Positions 43,727 through 56,432 of a stretch of DNA of 64,000 nucleotides are shown here, piece by piece. The stretch is from Dolomedes plantarius (lineage: Eukaryota; Arthropoda; Arachnida; Araneae; Dolomedidae). The position numbers were made by a program, and so were the translations under genes. Positions within the stretch are counted from its first letter, which is position 1; each line of letters opens with the position of its first letter. The notes under the pieces were generated by a model. The model saw only the letters and a program-made list of their open reading frames with translations. It was not told where the DNA came from and made no database searches. Location of the stretch: positions 25,429,591 to 25,493,590 of the forward strand of contig OU015501.1 of NCBI GenBank assembly GCA_907164885.2. Reading direction: 5' to 3'.

Positions 43727-44989
43727 TATTCTACTACTTGTACATTTAATTGACAGAAATTGTGTGTTTTATTGCCTGTGTTATTTACTCATTTAAATAC
43801 AATTCGTTAAATTTTGACCTTTAAAATTGAGGAATGGGGAAGGGATGCTGAGTTTTTATTGAATCTAAATGTGTTGCTTTTATACCTACGGTGGAGTTAT
43901 GAATTCTCTTCAAACAGTGCTCGAGAAGTCTCTGCCGACACCGGTGTTATTCCGGATGGATTTAGGGGGATCGTATCTCAATTACTCTGCTACCCATAAT
44001 GCACCCTCAAAGACCCGTGGCTGAAGAATCTATTATGTGTTCTCGTAGGAAGTGTAAGTCAGTGTGTCTTCGTGTCAGTCACCATCGATGCAACACACAC
44101 TGTATTACAACAGTATAAACTTAGTGGTATATCCAAGACATTGAGAGCCAAGACCAGCAAAGAAACTTTTTTCCAAGGTCGTAAAGTCTTAAGCGGTGGC
44201 CCTTCACCTCAACGACTCGGGGCATGTTCAATAAAGTAGAACGAAAAAACTTTTTTTGACATAGAGATTTGCCATAGCCGGCAAAAGTTTCCTTCTAAAA
44301 TTAGAATGAAGAATATAAAATTTTATTTCTTTACTAAAATATTTTCAAGAACCGCAAAGGGCTTCAAATGTGAGAGTTTTATGTTACGTCGCGCTATTGC
44401 CTTTGGTTTTCTACTGAAACAACAAACAAGACCATTGTGTATTATAAGAATATGCTACTGCAAAATTAATATGATGAAAGTCGTGAAATTCTACAAAATC
44501 AGTTGTTCTATAATGACATCTACACATTAGTAATACTTAGAATGTGTAAGTTTTCTGCAAAAATACCATATTTTTAATATTTTGTTTTCAAAATATATAT
44601 ATTATTATTTAAATGTACTAAAAGAAATTTAAAAGTAAAATACAAATTTTATCACTTTTCCATAAAAACATCCATTTTGAAGCCTCTTGCGGTAAGTGTC
44701 CGGTCGTAATTTTTCTCTCACTATGCGGAGGCGTCGCAAGTGTCAATTAGAGGATGTCTTTTGGGGGGAAAAGGGAATGGGTGTATTAATAAATTACTGT
44801 AGAACGGTATTTTACCAGTTTCAGGCACCCAGGTTACCCAAATTTCCCTGGAGTTTTCCGGAATCCCCGAATTTAAAAAGTGTGGTCACGGAGGAAGTTT
44901 GCAGAGTTTTACATGAATTTGAAGGCCGCAAAGATATCATTCTGTCCTATGGTCGATTTTCGAATATGTTCATCCTATTTTCGCATATA

Positions 44990-46294
44990 CAGAGGCTGTT
45001 CACACATTTTTTGAACGATGTATATTGTATTCACAAAGCTAAATTACATAAAATTCTTGTGTTTTAAATGTTCTATTTGACATCCCTTATTCTGAACTAT
45101 CTTTCGACACCGCAATTTCTTGGATAATAATGCCTTTTGAAGTGTCAGAAGAGGTATTCTATCCTGTTCCTCCTGAACAGCTTTCCAGAGTCCTGTAAGG
45201 GTTTTGGGACGACGTTTGGATAATGCAGATTTTAAAAGTCCGAAAGCACAAAAATCCATAGGTGATACATCGGGAGATTTAGTAGGGATATCAGTGAAGG
45301 GTATGGCCTTGCTACCAGTTTTTTGTTCCATTTCTTTTAGGAAATTTACAGTGGATTTTGATGTGTGACTGCTAGCTTTGTCCTTATGGAGTCTCACAGA
45401 TTGATGGCACTGTGGGTAAAGCGATGGTATTTCATTCAGAAAAATTGGCAATAACATATGTTCCTGATAGTATTTGGAGTTAATCTTGACATTTTTTTCC
45501 CCTCTCTTTATTTTTAATTTGCCATTATAAGAAAAACCAGCAACAATCATGAATCCCTTAGAAAAAATTTCTTTCGATTCTTTGAACCATGTACTTAAAT
45601 TTTTTTCTCCCCTTTTCTGATAATAAATGCCTCTTTTTTTGTTGCAATCATTTAAATACAACCATGATTCATCTATTGTGACAATTGTTTTCCATTTTTC
45701 TTTGGATAAGTGTTTCTCATATAGAATTCTGCAGCGTGTCCTGCGTTCAGCGATATGATTTGGAAGAAGACGATACACATTGCGTTTTTTCGCTTTCTTA
45801 AGATTTAAATCAACGTTTATCATTTTGTTTACAGTGGACAACGAGCATTTTAATGATTTTGCAACTGTCCTTTGACTAGGGGGATTTTCTTTTAACATTA
45901 AACAACGTACCTTTGCAATAATCGAAGATATACGTTTTTTCCTTGGATGCTTGTTTGGAATTTTTATCCCACTTGAGGCTCCAATTTGACGTTTTTTTTT
46001 TCCTTTCTTGTTGACGATATTACCTATCGACGCTTTAGATATCACAAAACCATGACTCTCACATCGTTTTTGGATAACTGAGTATGCATATTTATCTTTG
46101 GAAAGAGCATAAATGTAGCCTTCGAAACACTGCTTTGTTAAAAACGACTTTTTGAATAAATACAAAACTTTCAAGCCGCAGACAATAATTTAGACTTTTA
46201 AAAACATAGTACAATTGCAATTATTTCTTTTGCAGCAAACGCTTTTTTATTACCGCTTACCAAAATCGTCTAAAAAATGTGCGAACAGCCTCTG
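44990..46294 (-). mobile_element. DD41D mariner, array unit 6
   Basis: 1305 bp, TA-flanked. The satellite sequence just before this unit carries a private 2-bp deletion (GTACTAAAAG instead of GTACTATAAAAG, about 44618). Confidence 0.95.
45044..46174 (-). CDS. Mariner transposase DD41D, copy 6, intact
   Basis: Identical in translation to the reference copy. Confidence 0.92.
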   Translation of the reverse strand: MKVLYLFKKSFLTKQCFEGYIYALSKDKYAYSVIQKRCESHGFVISKASIGNIVNKKGKKKRQIGASSGIKIPNKHPRKKRISSIIAKVRCLMLKENPPSQRTVAKSLKCSLSTVNKMINVDLNLKKAKKRNVYRLLPNHIAERRTRCRILYEKHLSKEKWKTIVTIDESWLYLNDCNKKRGIYYQKRGEKNLSTWFKESKEIFSKGFMIVAGFSYNGKLKIKRGEKNVKINSKYYQEHMLLPIFLNEIPSLYPQCHQSVRLHKDKASSHTSKSTVNFLKEMEQKTGSKAIPFTDIPTKSPDVSPMDFCAFGLLKSALSKRRPKTLTGLWKAVQEEQDRIPLLTLQKALLSKKLRCRKIVQNKGCQIEHLKHKNFM

Positions 46295-47560
46295 TATTCT
46301 ACTACTTGTACATTTAATTGACAGAAATTGTGTGTTTTATTGCCTGTGTTATTTACTCATTTAAATACAATTCGTTAAATTTTGACCTTTAAAATTGAGG
46401 AATGGGGAAGGGATGCTGAGTTTTTATTGAATCTAAATGTGTTGCTTTTATACCTACGGTGGAGTTATGAATTCTCTTCAAACAGTGCTCGAGAAGTCTC
46501 TGCCGACACCGGTGTTATTCCGGATGGATTTAGGGGGATCGTATCTCAATTACTCTGCTACCCATAATGCACCCTCAAAGACCCGTGGCTGAAGAATCTA
46601 TTATGTGTTCTCGTAGGAAGTGTAAGTCAGTGTGTCTTCGTGTCAGTCACCATCGATGCAACACACACTGTATTACAACAGTATAAACTTAGTGGTATAT
46701 CCAAGACATTGAGAGCCAAGACCAGCAAAGAAACTTTTTTCCAAGGTCGTAAAGTCTTAAGCGGTGGCCCTTCACCTCAACGACTCGGGGCATGTTCAAT
46801 AAAGTAGAACGAAAAAACCTTTTTTTGACATAGAGATTTGCCATAGCCGGCAAAAGTTTCCTTCTAAAATTAGAATGAAGAATATAAAATTTTATTTCTT
46901 TACTAAAATATTTTCAAGAACCGCAAAGGGCTTCAAATGTGAGAGTTTTATGTTACGTCGCGCTATTGCCTTTGGTTTTCTACTGAAACAACAAACAAGA
47001 CCATTGTGTATTATAAGAATATGCTACTGCAAAATTAATATGATGAAAGTCGTGAAATTCTACAAAATCAGTTGTTCTATAATGACATCTACACATTAGT
47101 AATACTTAGAATGTGTAAGTTTTCTGCAAAAATACCATATTTTTAATATTTTGTTTTCAAAATATATATATTATTATTTAAATGTACTATAAAAGAAATT
47201 TAAAAGTAAAATACAAATTTTATCACTTTTCCATAAAAACATCCATTTTGAAGCCTCTTGCGGTAAGTGTCCGGTCGTAATTTTTCTCTCACTATGCGGA
47301 GGCGTCGCAAGTGTCAATTAGAGGATGTCTTTTGGGGGGAAAAGGGAATGGGTGTATTAATAAATTACTGTAGAACGGTATTTTACCAGTTTCAGGCACC
47401 CAGGTTACCCAAATTTCCCTGGAGTTTTCCGGAATCCCCGAATTTAAAAAGTGTGGTCACGGAGGAAGTTTGCAGAGTTTTACATGAATTTGAAGGCCGC
47501 AAAGATATCATTCTGTCCTATGGTCGATTTTCGAATATGTTCATCCTATTTTCGCATATA

Positions 47561-48864
47561 CAGAGGCTGTTCACACATTTTTTGAACGATGTATATTGTA
47601 TTCACAAAGCTAAATTACATAAAATTCTTGTGTTTTAAATGTTCTATTTGACATCCCTTATTCTGAACTATCTTTCGACACCGCAATTTCTTGGATAATA
47701 ATGCCTTTTGAAGTGTCAGAAGAGGTATTCTATCCTGTTCCTCCTGAACAGCTTTCCAGAGTCCTGTAAGGGTTTTGGGACGACGTTTGGATAATGCAGA
47801 TTTTAAAAGTCCGAAAGCACAAAAATCCATAGGTGATACATCGGGAGATTTAGTAGGGATATCAGTGAAGGGTATGGCCTTGCTACCAGTTTTTTGTTCC
47901 ATTTCTTTTAGGAAATTTACAGTGGATTTTGATGTGTGACTGCTAGCTTTGTCCTTATGGAGTCTCACAGATTGATGGCACTGTGGGTAAAGCGATGGTA
48001 TTTCATTCAGAAAAATTGGCAATAACATATGTTCCTGATAGTATTTGGAGTTAATCTTGACATTTTTTTCCCCTCTCTTTATTTTTAATTTGCCATTATA
48101 AGAAAAACCAGCAACAATCATGAATCCCTTAGAAAAAATTTCTTTCGATTCTTTGAACCATGTACTTAAATTTTTTTCTCCCCTTTTCTGATAATAAATG
48201 CCTCTTTTTTTGTTGCAATCATTTAAATACAACCATGATTCATCTATTGTGACAATTGTTTTCCATTTTTCTTTGGATAAGTGTTTCTCATATAGAATTC
48301 TGCAGCGTGTCCTGCGTTCAGCGATATGATTTGGAAGAAGACGATACACATTGCGTTTTTTCGCTTTCTTAAGATTTAAATCAACGTTTATCATTTTGTT
48401 TACAGTGGACAACGAGCATTTTAATGATTTTGCAACTGTCCTTTGACTAGGGGGATTTTCTTTTAACATTAAACAACGTACCTTTGCAATAATCGAAGAT
48501 ATACGTTTTTTCCTTGGATGCTTGTTTGGAATTTTTATCCCACTTGAGGCTCCAATTTGACGTTTTTTTTTCCTTTCTTGTTGACGATATTACCTATCGA
48601 CGCTTTAGATATCACAAAACCATGACTCTCACATCGTTTTTGGATAACTGAGTATGCATATTTATCTTTGGAAAGAGCATAAATGTAGCCTTCGAAACAC
48701 TGCTTTGTTAAAAACGACTTTTTGAATAAATACAAAACTTTCAAGCCGCAGACAATAATTTAGACTTTTAAAAACATAGTACAATTGCAATTATTTCTTT
48801 TGCAGCAAACGCTTTTTTATTACCGCTTACCAAAATCGTCTAAAAAATGTGCGAACAGCCTCTG
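47561..48864 (-). mobile_element. DD41D mariner, array unit 7 (1304 bp)
   Basis: TA-flanked. A nine-T run at 48563-48571 replaces the ten T of most units. Confidence 0.95.
47615..48744 (-). pseudogene. Mariner transposase, copy 7, frameshifted
   Basis: The lost base falls in the lysine-rich KKGKKKRQ region (about residues 57-62), so the first 59 residues end in an off-frame tail. An open frame resumes from M93 to the normal end. The catalytic domain is complete, but the first DNA-binding segment is separated from it. Confidence 0.85.
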
Positions 48865-50129
48865 TATTCTACTACTTGTACATTTAATTGACAGAAATTG
48901 TGTGTTTTATTGCCTGTGTTATTTACTCATTTAAATACAATTCGTTAAATTTTGACCTTTAAAATTGAGGAATGGGGAAGGGATGCTGAGTTTTTATTGA
49001 ATCTAAATGTGTTGCTTTTATACCTACGGTGGAGTTATGAATTCTCTTCAAACAGTGCTCGAGAAGTCTCTGCCGACACCGGTGTTATTCCGGATGGATT
49101 TAGGGGGATCGTATCTCAATTACTCTGCTACCCATAATGCACCCTCAAAGACCCGTGGCTGAAGAATCTATTATGTGTTCTCGTAGGAAGTGTAAGTCAG
49201 TGTGTCTTCGTGTCAGTCACCATCGATGCAACACACACTGTATTACAACAGTATAAACTTAGTGGTATATCCAAGACATTGAGAGCCAAGACCAGCAAAG
49301 AAACTTTTTTCCAAGGTCGTAAAGTCTTAAGCGGTGGCCCTTCACCTCAACGACTCGGGGCATGTTCAATAAAGTAGAACGAAAAAACTTTTTTTGACAT
49401 AGAGATTTGCCATAGCCGGCAAAAGTTTCCTTCTAAAATTAGAATGAAGAATATAAAATTTTATTTCTTTACTAAAATATTTTCAAGAACCGCAAAGGGC
49501 TTCAAATGTGAGAGTTTTATGTTACGTCGCGCTATTGCCTTTGGTTTTCTACTGAAACAACAAACAAGACCATTGTGTATTATAAGAATATGCTACTGCA
49601 AAATTAATATGATGAAAGTCGTGAAATTCTACAAAATCAGTTGTTCTATAATGACATCTACACATTAGTAATACTTAGAATGTGTAAGTTTTCTGCAAAA
49701 ATACCATATTTTTAATATTTTGTTTTCAAAATATATATATTATTATTTAAATGTACTATAAAAGAAATTTAAAAGTAAAATACAAATTTTATCACTTTTT
49801 CATAAAAACATCCATTTTGAAGCCTCTTGCGGTAAGTGTCCGGTCGTAATTTTTCTCTCACTATGCGGAGGCGTCGCAAGTGTCAATTAGAGGATGTCTT
49901 TTGGGGGGAAAAGGGAATGGGTGTATTAATAAATTACTGTAGAACGGTATTTTACCAGTTTCAGGCACCCAGGTTACCCAAATTTCCCTGGAGTTTTCCG
50001 GAATCCCCGAATTTAAAAAGTGTGGTCACGGAGGAAGTTTGCAGAGTTTTACATGAATTTGAAGGCCGCAAAGATATCATTCTGTCCTATGGTCGATTTT
50101 CGAATATGTTCATCCTATTTTCGCATATA

Positions 50130-51434
50130 CAGAGGCTGTTCACACATTTTTTGAACGATGTATATTGTATTCACAAAGCTAAATTACATAAAATTCTTGT
50201 GTTTTAAATGTTCTATTTGACATCCCTTATTCTGAACTATCTTTCGACACCGCAATTTCTTGGATAATAATGCCTTTTGAAGTGTCAGAAGAGGTATTCT
50301 ATCCTGTTCCTCCTGAACAGCTTTCCAGAGTCCTGTAAGGGTTTTGGGACGACGTTTGGATAATGCAGATTTTAAAAGTCCGAAAGCACAAAAATCCATA
50401 GGTGATACATCGGGAGATTTAGTAGGGATATCAGTGAAGGGTATGGCCTTGCTACCAGTTTTTTGTTCCATTTCTTTTAGGAAATTTACAGTGGATTTTG
50501 ATGTGTGACTGCTAGCTTTGTCCTTATGGAGTCTCACAGATTGATGGCACTGTGGGTAAAGCGATGGTATTTCATTCAGAAAAATTGGCAATAACATATG
50601 TTCCTGATAGTATTTGGAGTTAATCTTGACATTTTTTTCCCCTCTCTTTATTTTTAATTTGCCATTATAAGAAAAACCAGCAACAATCATGAATCCCTTA
50701 GAAAAAATTTCTTTCGATTCTTTGAACCATGTACTTAAATTTTTTTCTCCCCTTTTCTGATAATAAATGCCTCTTTTTTTGTTGCAATCATTTAAATACA
50801 ACCATGATTCATCTATTGTGACAATTGTTTTCCATTTTTCTTTGGATAAGTGTTTCTCATATAGAATTCTGCAGCGTGTCCTGCGTTCAGCGATATGATT
50901 TGGAAGAAGACGATACACATTGCGTTTTTTCGCTTTCTTAAGATTTAAATCAACGTTTATCATTTTGTTTACAGTGGACAACGAGCATTTTAATGATTTT
51001 GCAACTGTCCTTTGACTAGGGGGATTTTCTTTTAACATTAAACAACGTACCTTTGCAATAATCGAAGATATACGTTTTTTCCTTGGATGCTTGTTTGGAA
51101 TTTTTATCCCACTTGAGGCTCCAATTTGACGTTTTTTTTTTCCTTTCTTGTTGACGATATTACCTATCGACGCTTTAGATATCACAAAACCATGACTCTC
51201 ACATCGTTTTTGGATAACTGAGTATGCATATTTATCTTTGGAAAGAGCATAAATGTAGCCTTCGAAACACTGCTTTGTTAAAAACGACTTTTTGAATAAA
51301 TACAAAACTTTCAAGCCGCAGACAATAATTTAGACTTTTAAAAACATAGTACAATTGCAATTATTTCTTTTGCAGCAAACGCTTTTTTATTACCGCTTAC
51401 CAAAATCGTCTAAAAAATGTGCGAACAGCCTCTG
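50130..51434 (-). mobile_element. DD41D mariner, array unit 8
   Basis: 1305 bp, TA-flanked. The satellite part of this unit, downstream at 51633-51992, is replaced by an assembly gap. Confidence 0.95.
50184..51314 (-). CDS. Mariner transposase DD41D, copy 8, intact
   Basis: Identical in translation to the reference copy; the gap does not touch it. Confidence 0.92.
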   Translation of the reverse strand: MKVLYLFKKSFLTKQCFEGYIYALSKDKYAYSVIQKRCESHGFVISKASIGNIVNKKGKKKRQIGASSGIKIPNKHPRKKRISSIIAKVRCLMLKENPPSQRTVAKSLKCSLSTVNKMINVDLNLKKAKKRNVYRLLPNHIAERRTRCRILYEKHLSKEKWKTIVTIDESWLYLNDCNKKRGIYYQKRGEKNLSTWFKESKEIFSKGFMIVAGFSYNGKLKIKRGEKNVKINSKYYQEHMLLPIFLNEIPSLYPQCHQSVRLHKDKASSHTSKSTVNFLKEMEQKTGSKAIPFTDIPTKSPDVSPMDFCAFGLLKSALSKRRPKTLTGLWKAVQEEQDRIPLLTLQKALLSKKLRCRKIVQNKGCQIEHLKHKNFM

Positions 51435-51632
51435 TATTCTACTACTTGTACATTTAATTGACAGAAATTGTGTGTTTTATTGCCTGTGTTATTTACTCAT
51501 TTAAATACAATTCGTTAAATTTTGACCTTTAAAATTGAGGAATGGGGAAGGGATGCTGAGTTTTTATTGAATCTAAATGTGTTGCTTTTATACCTACGGT
51601 GGAGTTATGAATTCTCTTCAAACAGTGCTCGA

Positions 51633-51992
51633 NNNNNNNNNNNNNNNNNNNNNNNNNNNNNNNNNNNNNNNNNNNNNNNNNNNNNNNNNNNNNNNNNNNN
51701 NNNNNNNNNNNNNNNNNNNNNNNNNNNNNNNNNNNNNNNNNNNNNNNNNNNNNNNNNNNNNNNNNNNNNNNNNNNNNNNNNNNNNNNNNNNNNNNNNNNN
51801 NNNNNNNNNNNNNNNNNNNNNNNNNNNNNNNNNNNNNNNNNNNNNNNNNNNNNNNNNNNNNNNNNNNNNNNNNNNNNNNNNNNNNNNNNNNNNNNNNNNN
51901 NNNNNNNNNNNNNNNNNNNNNNNNNNNNNNNNNNNNNNNNNNNNNNNNNNNNNNNNNNNNNNNNNNNNNNNNNNNNNNNNNNNNNNNNNNNN
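51633..51992. other. Assembly gap, 360 N inside array unit 8
   Basis: Neighbouring units have about 495 bp between the same flanking bases, so the gap is about 135 bp too short or only estimated. The roughly 70 bases after it carry small differences found in no other unit (GTGTCTTATAAG, GCTTACTGACAAAA, CTACCAAACTCAG), as expected from a poor contig edge. Open frames running through the N run are meaningless. Confidence 0.98.
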
Positions 51993-52557
51993 GACCATTG
52001 TGTCTTATAAGAATATGCTTACTGACAAAATTAATATGATGAAAGTCGTGAAATTCTACCAAACTCAGTTGTTCTATAATGACATCTACACATTAGTAAT
52101 ACTTAGAATGTGTAAGTTTTCTGCAAAAATACCATATTTTTAATATTTTGTTTTCAAAATATATATATTATTATTTAAATGTACTATAAAAGAAATTTAA
52201 AAGTAAAATACAAATTTTATCACTTTTCCATAAAAACATCCATTTTGAAGCCTCTTGCGGTAAGTGTCCGGTCGTAATTTTTCTCTCACTATGCGGAGGC
52301 GTCGCAAGTGTCAATTAGAGGATGTCTTTTGGGGGGAAAAGGGAATGGGTGTATTAATAAATTACTGTAGAACGGTATTTTACCAGTTTCAGGCACCCAG
52401 GTTACCCAAATTTCCCTGGAGTTTTCCGGAATCCCCGAATTTAAAAAGTGTGGTCACGGAGGAAGTTTGCAGAGTTTTACATGAATTTGAAGGCCGCAAA
52501 GATATCATTCTGTCCTATGGTCGATTTTCGAATATGTTCATCCTATTTTCGCATATA

Positions 52558-53862
52558 CAGAGGCTGTTCACACATTTTTTGAACGATGTATATTGTATTC
52601 ACAAAGCTAAATTACATAAAATTCTTGTGTTTTAAATGTTCTATTTGACATCCCTTATTCTGAACTATCTTTCGACACCGCAATTTCTTGGATAATAATG
52701 CCTTTTGAAGTGTCAGAAGAGGTATTCTATCCTGTTCCTCCTGAACAGCTTTCCAGAGTCCTGTAAGGGTTTTGGGACGACGTTTGGATAATGCAGATTT
52801 TAAAAGTCCGAAAGCACAAAAATCCATAGGTGATACATCGGGAGATTTAGTAGGGATATCAGTGAAGGGTATGGCCTTGCTACCAGTTTTTTGTTCCATT
52901 TCTTTTAGGAAATTTACAGTGGATTTTGATGTGTGACTGCTAGCTTTGTCCTTATGGAGTCTCACAGATTGATGGCACTGTGGGTAAAGCGATGGTATTT
53001 CATTCAGAAAAATTGGCAATAACATATGTTCCTGATAGTATTTGGAGTTAATCTTGACATTTTTTTCCCCTCTCTTTATTTTTAATTTGCCATTATAAGA
53101 AAAACCAGCAACAATCATGAATCCCTTAGAAAAAATTTCTTTCGATTCTTTGAACCATGTACTTAAATTTTTTTCTCCCCTTTTCTGATAATAAATGCCT
53201 CTTTTTTTGTTGCAATCATTTAAATACAACCATGATTCATCTATTGTGACAATTGTTTTCCATTTTTCTTTGGATAAGTGTTTCTCATATAGAATTCTGC
53301 AGCGTGTCCTGCGTTCAGCGATATGATTTGGAAGAAGACGATACACATTGCGTTTTTTTCGCTTTCTTAAGATTTAAATCAACGTTTATCATTTTGTTTA
53401 CAGTGGACAACGAGCATTTTAATGATTTTGCAACTGTCCTTTGACTAGGGGGATTTTCTTTTAACATTAAACAACGTACCTTTGCAATAATCGAAGATAT
53501 ACGTTTTTTCCTTGGATGCTTGTTTGGAATTTTTATCCCACTTGAGGCTCCAATTTGACGTTTTTTTTTCCTTTCTTGTTGACGATATTACCTATCGACG
53601 CTTTAGATATCACAAAACCATGACTCTCACATCGTTTTTGGATAACTGAGTATGCATATTTATCTTTGGAAAGAGCATAAATGTAGCCTTCGAAACACTG
53701 CTTTGTTAAAAACGACTTTTTGAATAAATACAAAACTTTCAAGCCGCAGACAATAATTTAGACTTTTAAAAACATAGTACAATTGCAATTATTTCTTTTG
53801 CAGCAAACGCTTTTTTATTACCGCTTACCAAAATCGTCTAAAAAATGTGCGAACAGCCTCTG
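52558..53862 (-). mobile_element. DD41D mariner, array unit 9
   Basis: TA-flanked, 1305 bp in total because two opposite one-base changes cancel: seven T instead of six at 53353-53359 and nine T instead of ten at 53561-53569. Confidence 0.95.
52612..53742 (-). pseudogene. Mariner transposase, copy 9, double frameshift
   Basis: The frame is lost near residue 60 and restored near residue 131, so about 70 residues covering the second helix-turn-helix are read out of frame with stops. The C-terminal 244 residues, including all three catalytic aspartates, are normal. It shares the nine-T change with copy 7. Confidence 0.85.
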
Positions 53863-55127
53863 TATTCTACTACTTGTACATTTAATTGACAGAAATTGTG
53901 TGTTTTATTGCCTGTGTTATTTACTCATTTAAATACAATTCGTTAAATTTTGACCTTTAAAATTGAGGAATGGGGAAGGGATGCTGAGTTTTTATTGAAT
54001 CTAAATGTGTTGCTTTTATACCTACGGTGGAGTTATGAATTCTCTTCAAACAGTGCTCGAGAAGTCTCTGCCGACACCGGTGTTATTCCGGATGGATTTA
54101 GGGGGATCGTATCTCAATTACTCTGCTACCCATAATGCACCCTCAAAGACCCGTGGCTGAAGAATCTATTATGTGTTCTCGTAGGAAGTGTAAGTCAGTG
54201 TGTCTTCGTGTCAGTCACCATCGATGCAACACACACTGTATTACAACAGTATAAACTTAGTGGTATATCCAAGACATTGAGAGCCAAGACCAGCAAAGAA
54301 ACTTTTTTCCAAGGTCGTAAAGTCTTAAGCGGTGGCCCTTCACCTCAACGACTCGGGGCATGTTCAATAAAGTAGAACGAAAAAACTTTTTTTGACATAG
54401 AGATTTGCCATAGCCGGCAAAAGTTTCCTTCTAAAATTAGAATGAAGAATATAAAATTTTATTTCTTTACTAAAATATTTTCAAGAACCGCAAAGGGCTT
54501 CAAATGTGAGAGTTTTATGTTACGTCGCGCTATTGCCTTTGGTTTTCTACTGAAACAACAAACAAGACCATTGTGTATTATAAGAATATGCTACTGCAAA
54601 ATTAATATGATGAAAGTCGTGAAATTCTACAAAATCAGTTGTTCTATAATGACATCTACACATTAGTAATACTTAGAATGTGTAAGTTTTCTGCAAAAAT
54701 ACCATATTTTTAATATTTTGTTTTCAAAATATATATATTATTATTTAAATGTACTATAAAAGAAATTTAAAAGTAAAATACAAATTTTATCACTTTTCCA
54801 TAAAAACATCCATTTTGAAGCCTCTTGCGGTAAGTGTCCGGTCGTAATTTTTCTCTCACTATGCGGAGGCGTCGCAAGTGTCAATTAGAGGATGTCTTTT
54901 GGGGGGAAAAGGGAATGGGTGTATTAATAAATTACTGTAGAACGGTATTTTACCAGTTTCAGGCACCCAGGTTACCCAAATTTCCCTGGAGTTTTCCGGA
55001 ATCCCCGAATTTAAAAAGTGTGGTCACGGAGGAAGTTTGCAGAGTTTTACATGAATTTGAAGGCCGCAAAGATATCATTCTGTCCTATGGTCGATTTTCG
55101 AATATGTTCATCCTATTTTCGCATATA

Positions 55128-56432
55128 CAGAGGCTGTTCACACATTTTTTGAACGATGTATATTGTATTCACAAAGCTAAATTACATAAAATTCTTGTGT
55201 TTTAAATGTTCTATTTGACATCCCTTATTCTGAACTATCTTTCGACACCGCAATTTCTTGGATAATAATGCCTTTTGAAGTGTCAGAAGAGGTATTCTAT
55301 CCTGTTCCTCCTGAACAGCTTTCCAGAGTCCTGTAAGGGTTTTGGGACGACGTTTGGATAATGCAGATTTTAAAAGTCCGAAAGCACAAAAATCCATAGG
55401 TGATACATCGGGAGATTTAGTAGGGATATCAGTGAAGGGTATGGCCTTGCTACCAGTTTTTTGTTCCATTTCTTTTAGGAAATTTACAGTGGATTTTGAT
55501 GTGTGACTGCTAGCTTTGTCCTTATGGAGTCTCACAGATTGATGGCACTGTGGGTAAAGCGATGGTATTTCATTCAGAAAAATTGGCAATAACATATGTT
55601 CCTGATAGTATTTGGAGTTAATCTTGACATTTTTTTCCCCTCTCTTTATTTTTAATTTGCCATTATAAGAAAAACCAGCAACAATCATGAATCCCTTAGA
55701 AAAAATTTCTTTCGATTCTTTGAACCATGTACTTAAATTTTTTTCTCCCCTTTTCTGATAATAAATGCCTCTTTTTTTGTTGCAATCATTTAAATACAAC
55801 CATGATTCATCTATTGTGACAATTGTTTTCCATTTTTCTTTGGATAAGTGTTTCTCATATAGAATTCTGCAGCGTGTCCTGCGTTCAGCGATATGATTTG
55901 GAAGAAGACGATACACATTGCGTTTTTTCGCTTTCTTAAGATTTAAATCAACGTTTATCATTTTGTTTACAGTGGACAACGAGCATTTTAATGATTTTGC
56001 AACTGTCCTTTGACTAGGGGGATTTTCTTTTAACATTAAACAACGTACCTTTGCAATAATCGAAGATATACGTTTTTTCCTTGGATGCTTGTTTGGAATT
56101 TTTATCCCACTTGAGGCTCCAATTTGACGTTTTTTTTTTCCTTTCTTGTTGACGATATTACCTATCGACGCTTTAGATATCACAAAACCATGACTCTCAC
56201 ATCGTTTTTGGATAACTGAGTATGCATATTTATCTTTGGAAAGAGCATAAATGTAGCCTTCGAAACACTGCTTTGTTAAAAACGACTTTTTGAATAAATA
56301 CAAAACTTTCAAGCCGCAGACAATAATTTAGACTTTTAAAAACATAGTACAATTGCAATTATTTCTTTTGCAGCAAACGCTTTTTTATTACCGCTTACCA
56401 AAATCGTCTAAAAAATGTGCGAACAGCCTCTG
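55128..56432 (-). mobile_element. DD41D mariner, array unit 10
   Basis: 1305 bp, TA-flanked, consensus sequence. Confidence 0.95.
55182..56312 (-). CDS. Mariner transposase DD41D, copy 10, intact
   Basis: Identical in translation to the reference copy. Confidence 0.92.
   Translation of the reverse strand: MKVLYLFKKSFLTKQCFEGYIYALSKDKYAYSVIQKRCESHGFVISKASIGNIVNKKGKKKRQIGASSGIKIPNKHPRKKRISSIIAKVRCLMLKENPPSQRTVAKSLKCSLSTVNKMINVDLNLKKAKKRNVYRLLPNHIAERRTRCRILYEKHLSKEKWKTIVTIDESWLYLNDCNKKRGIYYQKRGEKNLSTWFKESKEIFSKGFMIVAGFSYNGKLKIKRGEKNVKINSKYYQEHMLLPIFLNEIPSLYPQCHQSVRLHKDKASSHTSKSTVNFLKEMEQKTGSKAIPFTDIPTKSPDVSPMDFCAFGLLKSALSKRRPKTLTGLWKAVQEEQDRIPLLTLQKALLSKKLRCRKIVQNKGCQIEHLKHKNFM

Noticed and set aside
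51522..52143. Long frames of 126-188 codons across 51.5-52.1 kb
   Set aside because: They run through the 360-base N gap, so most of their length is undefined sequence.
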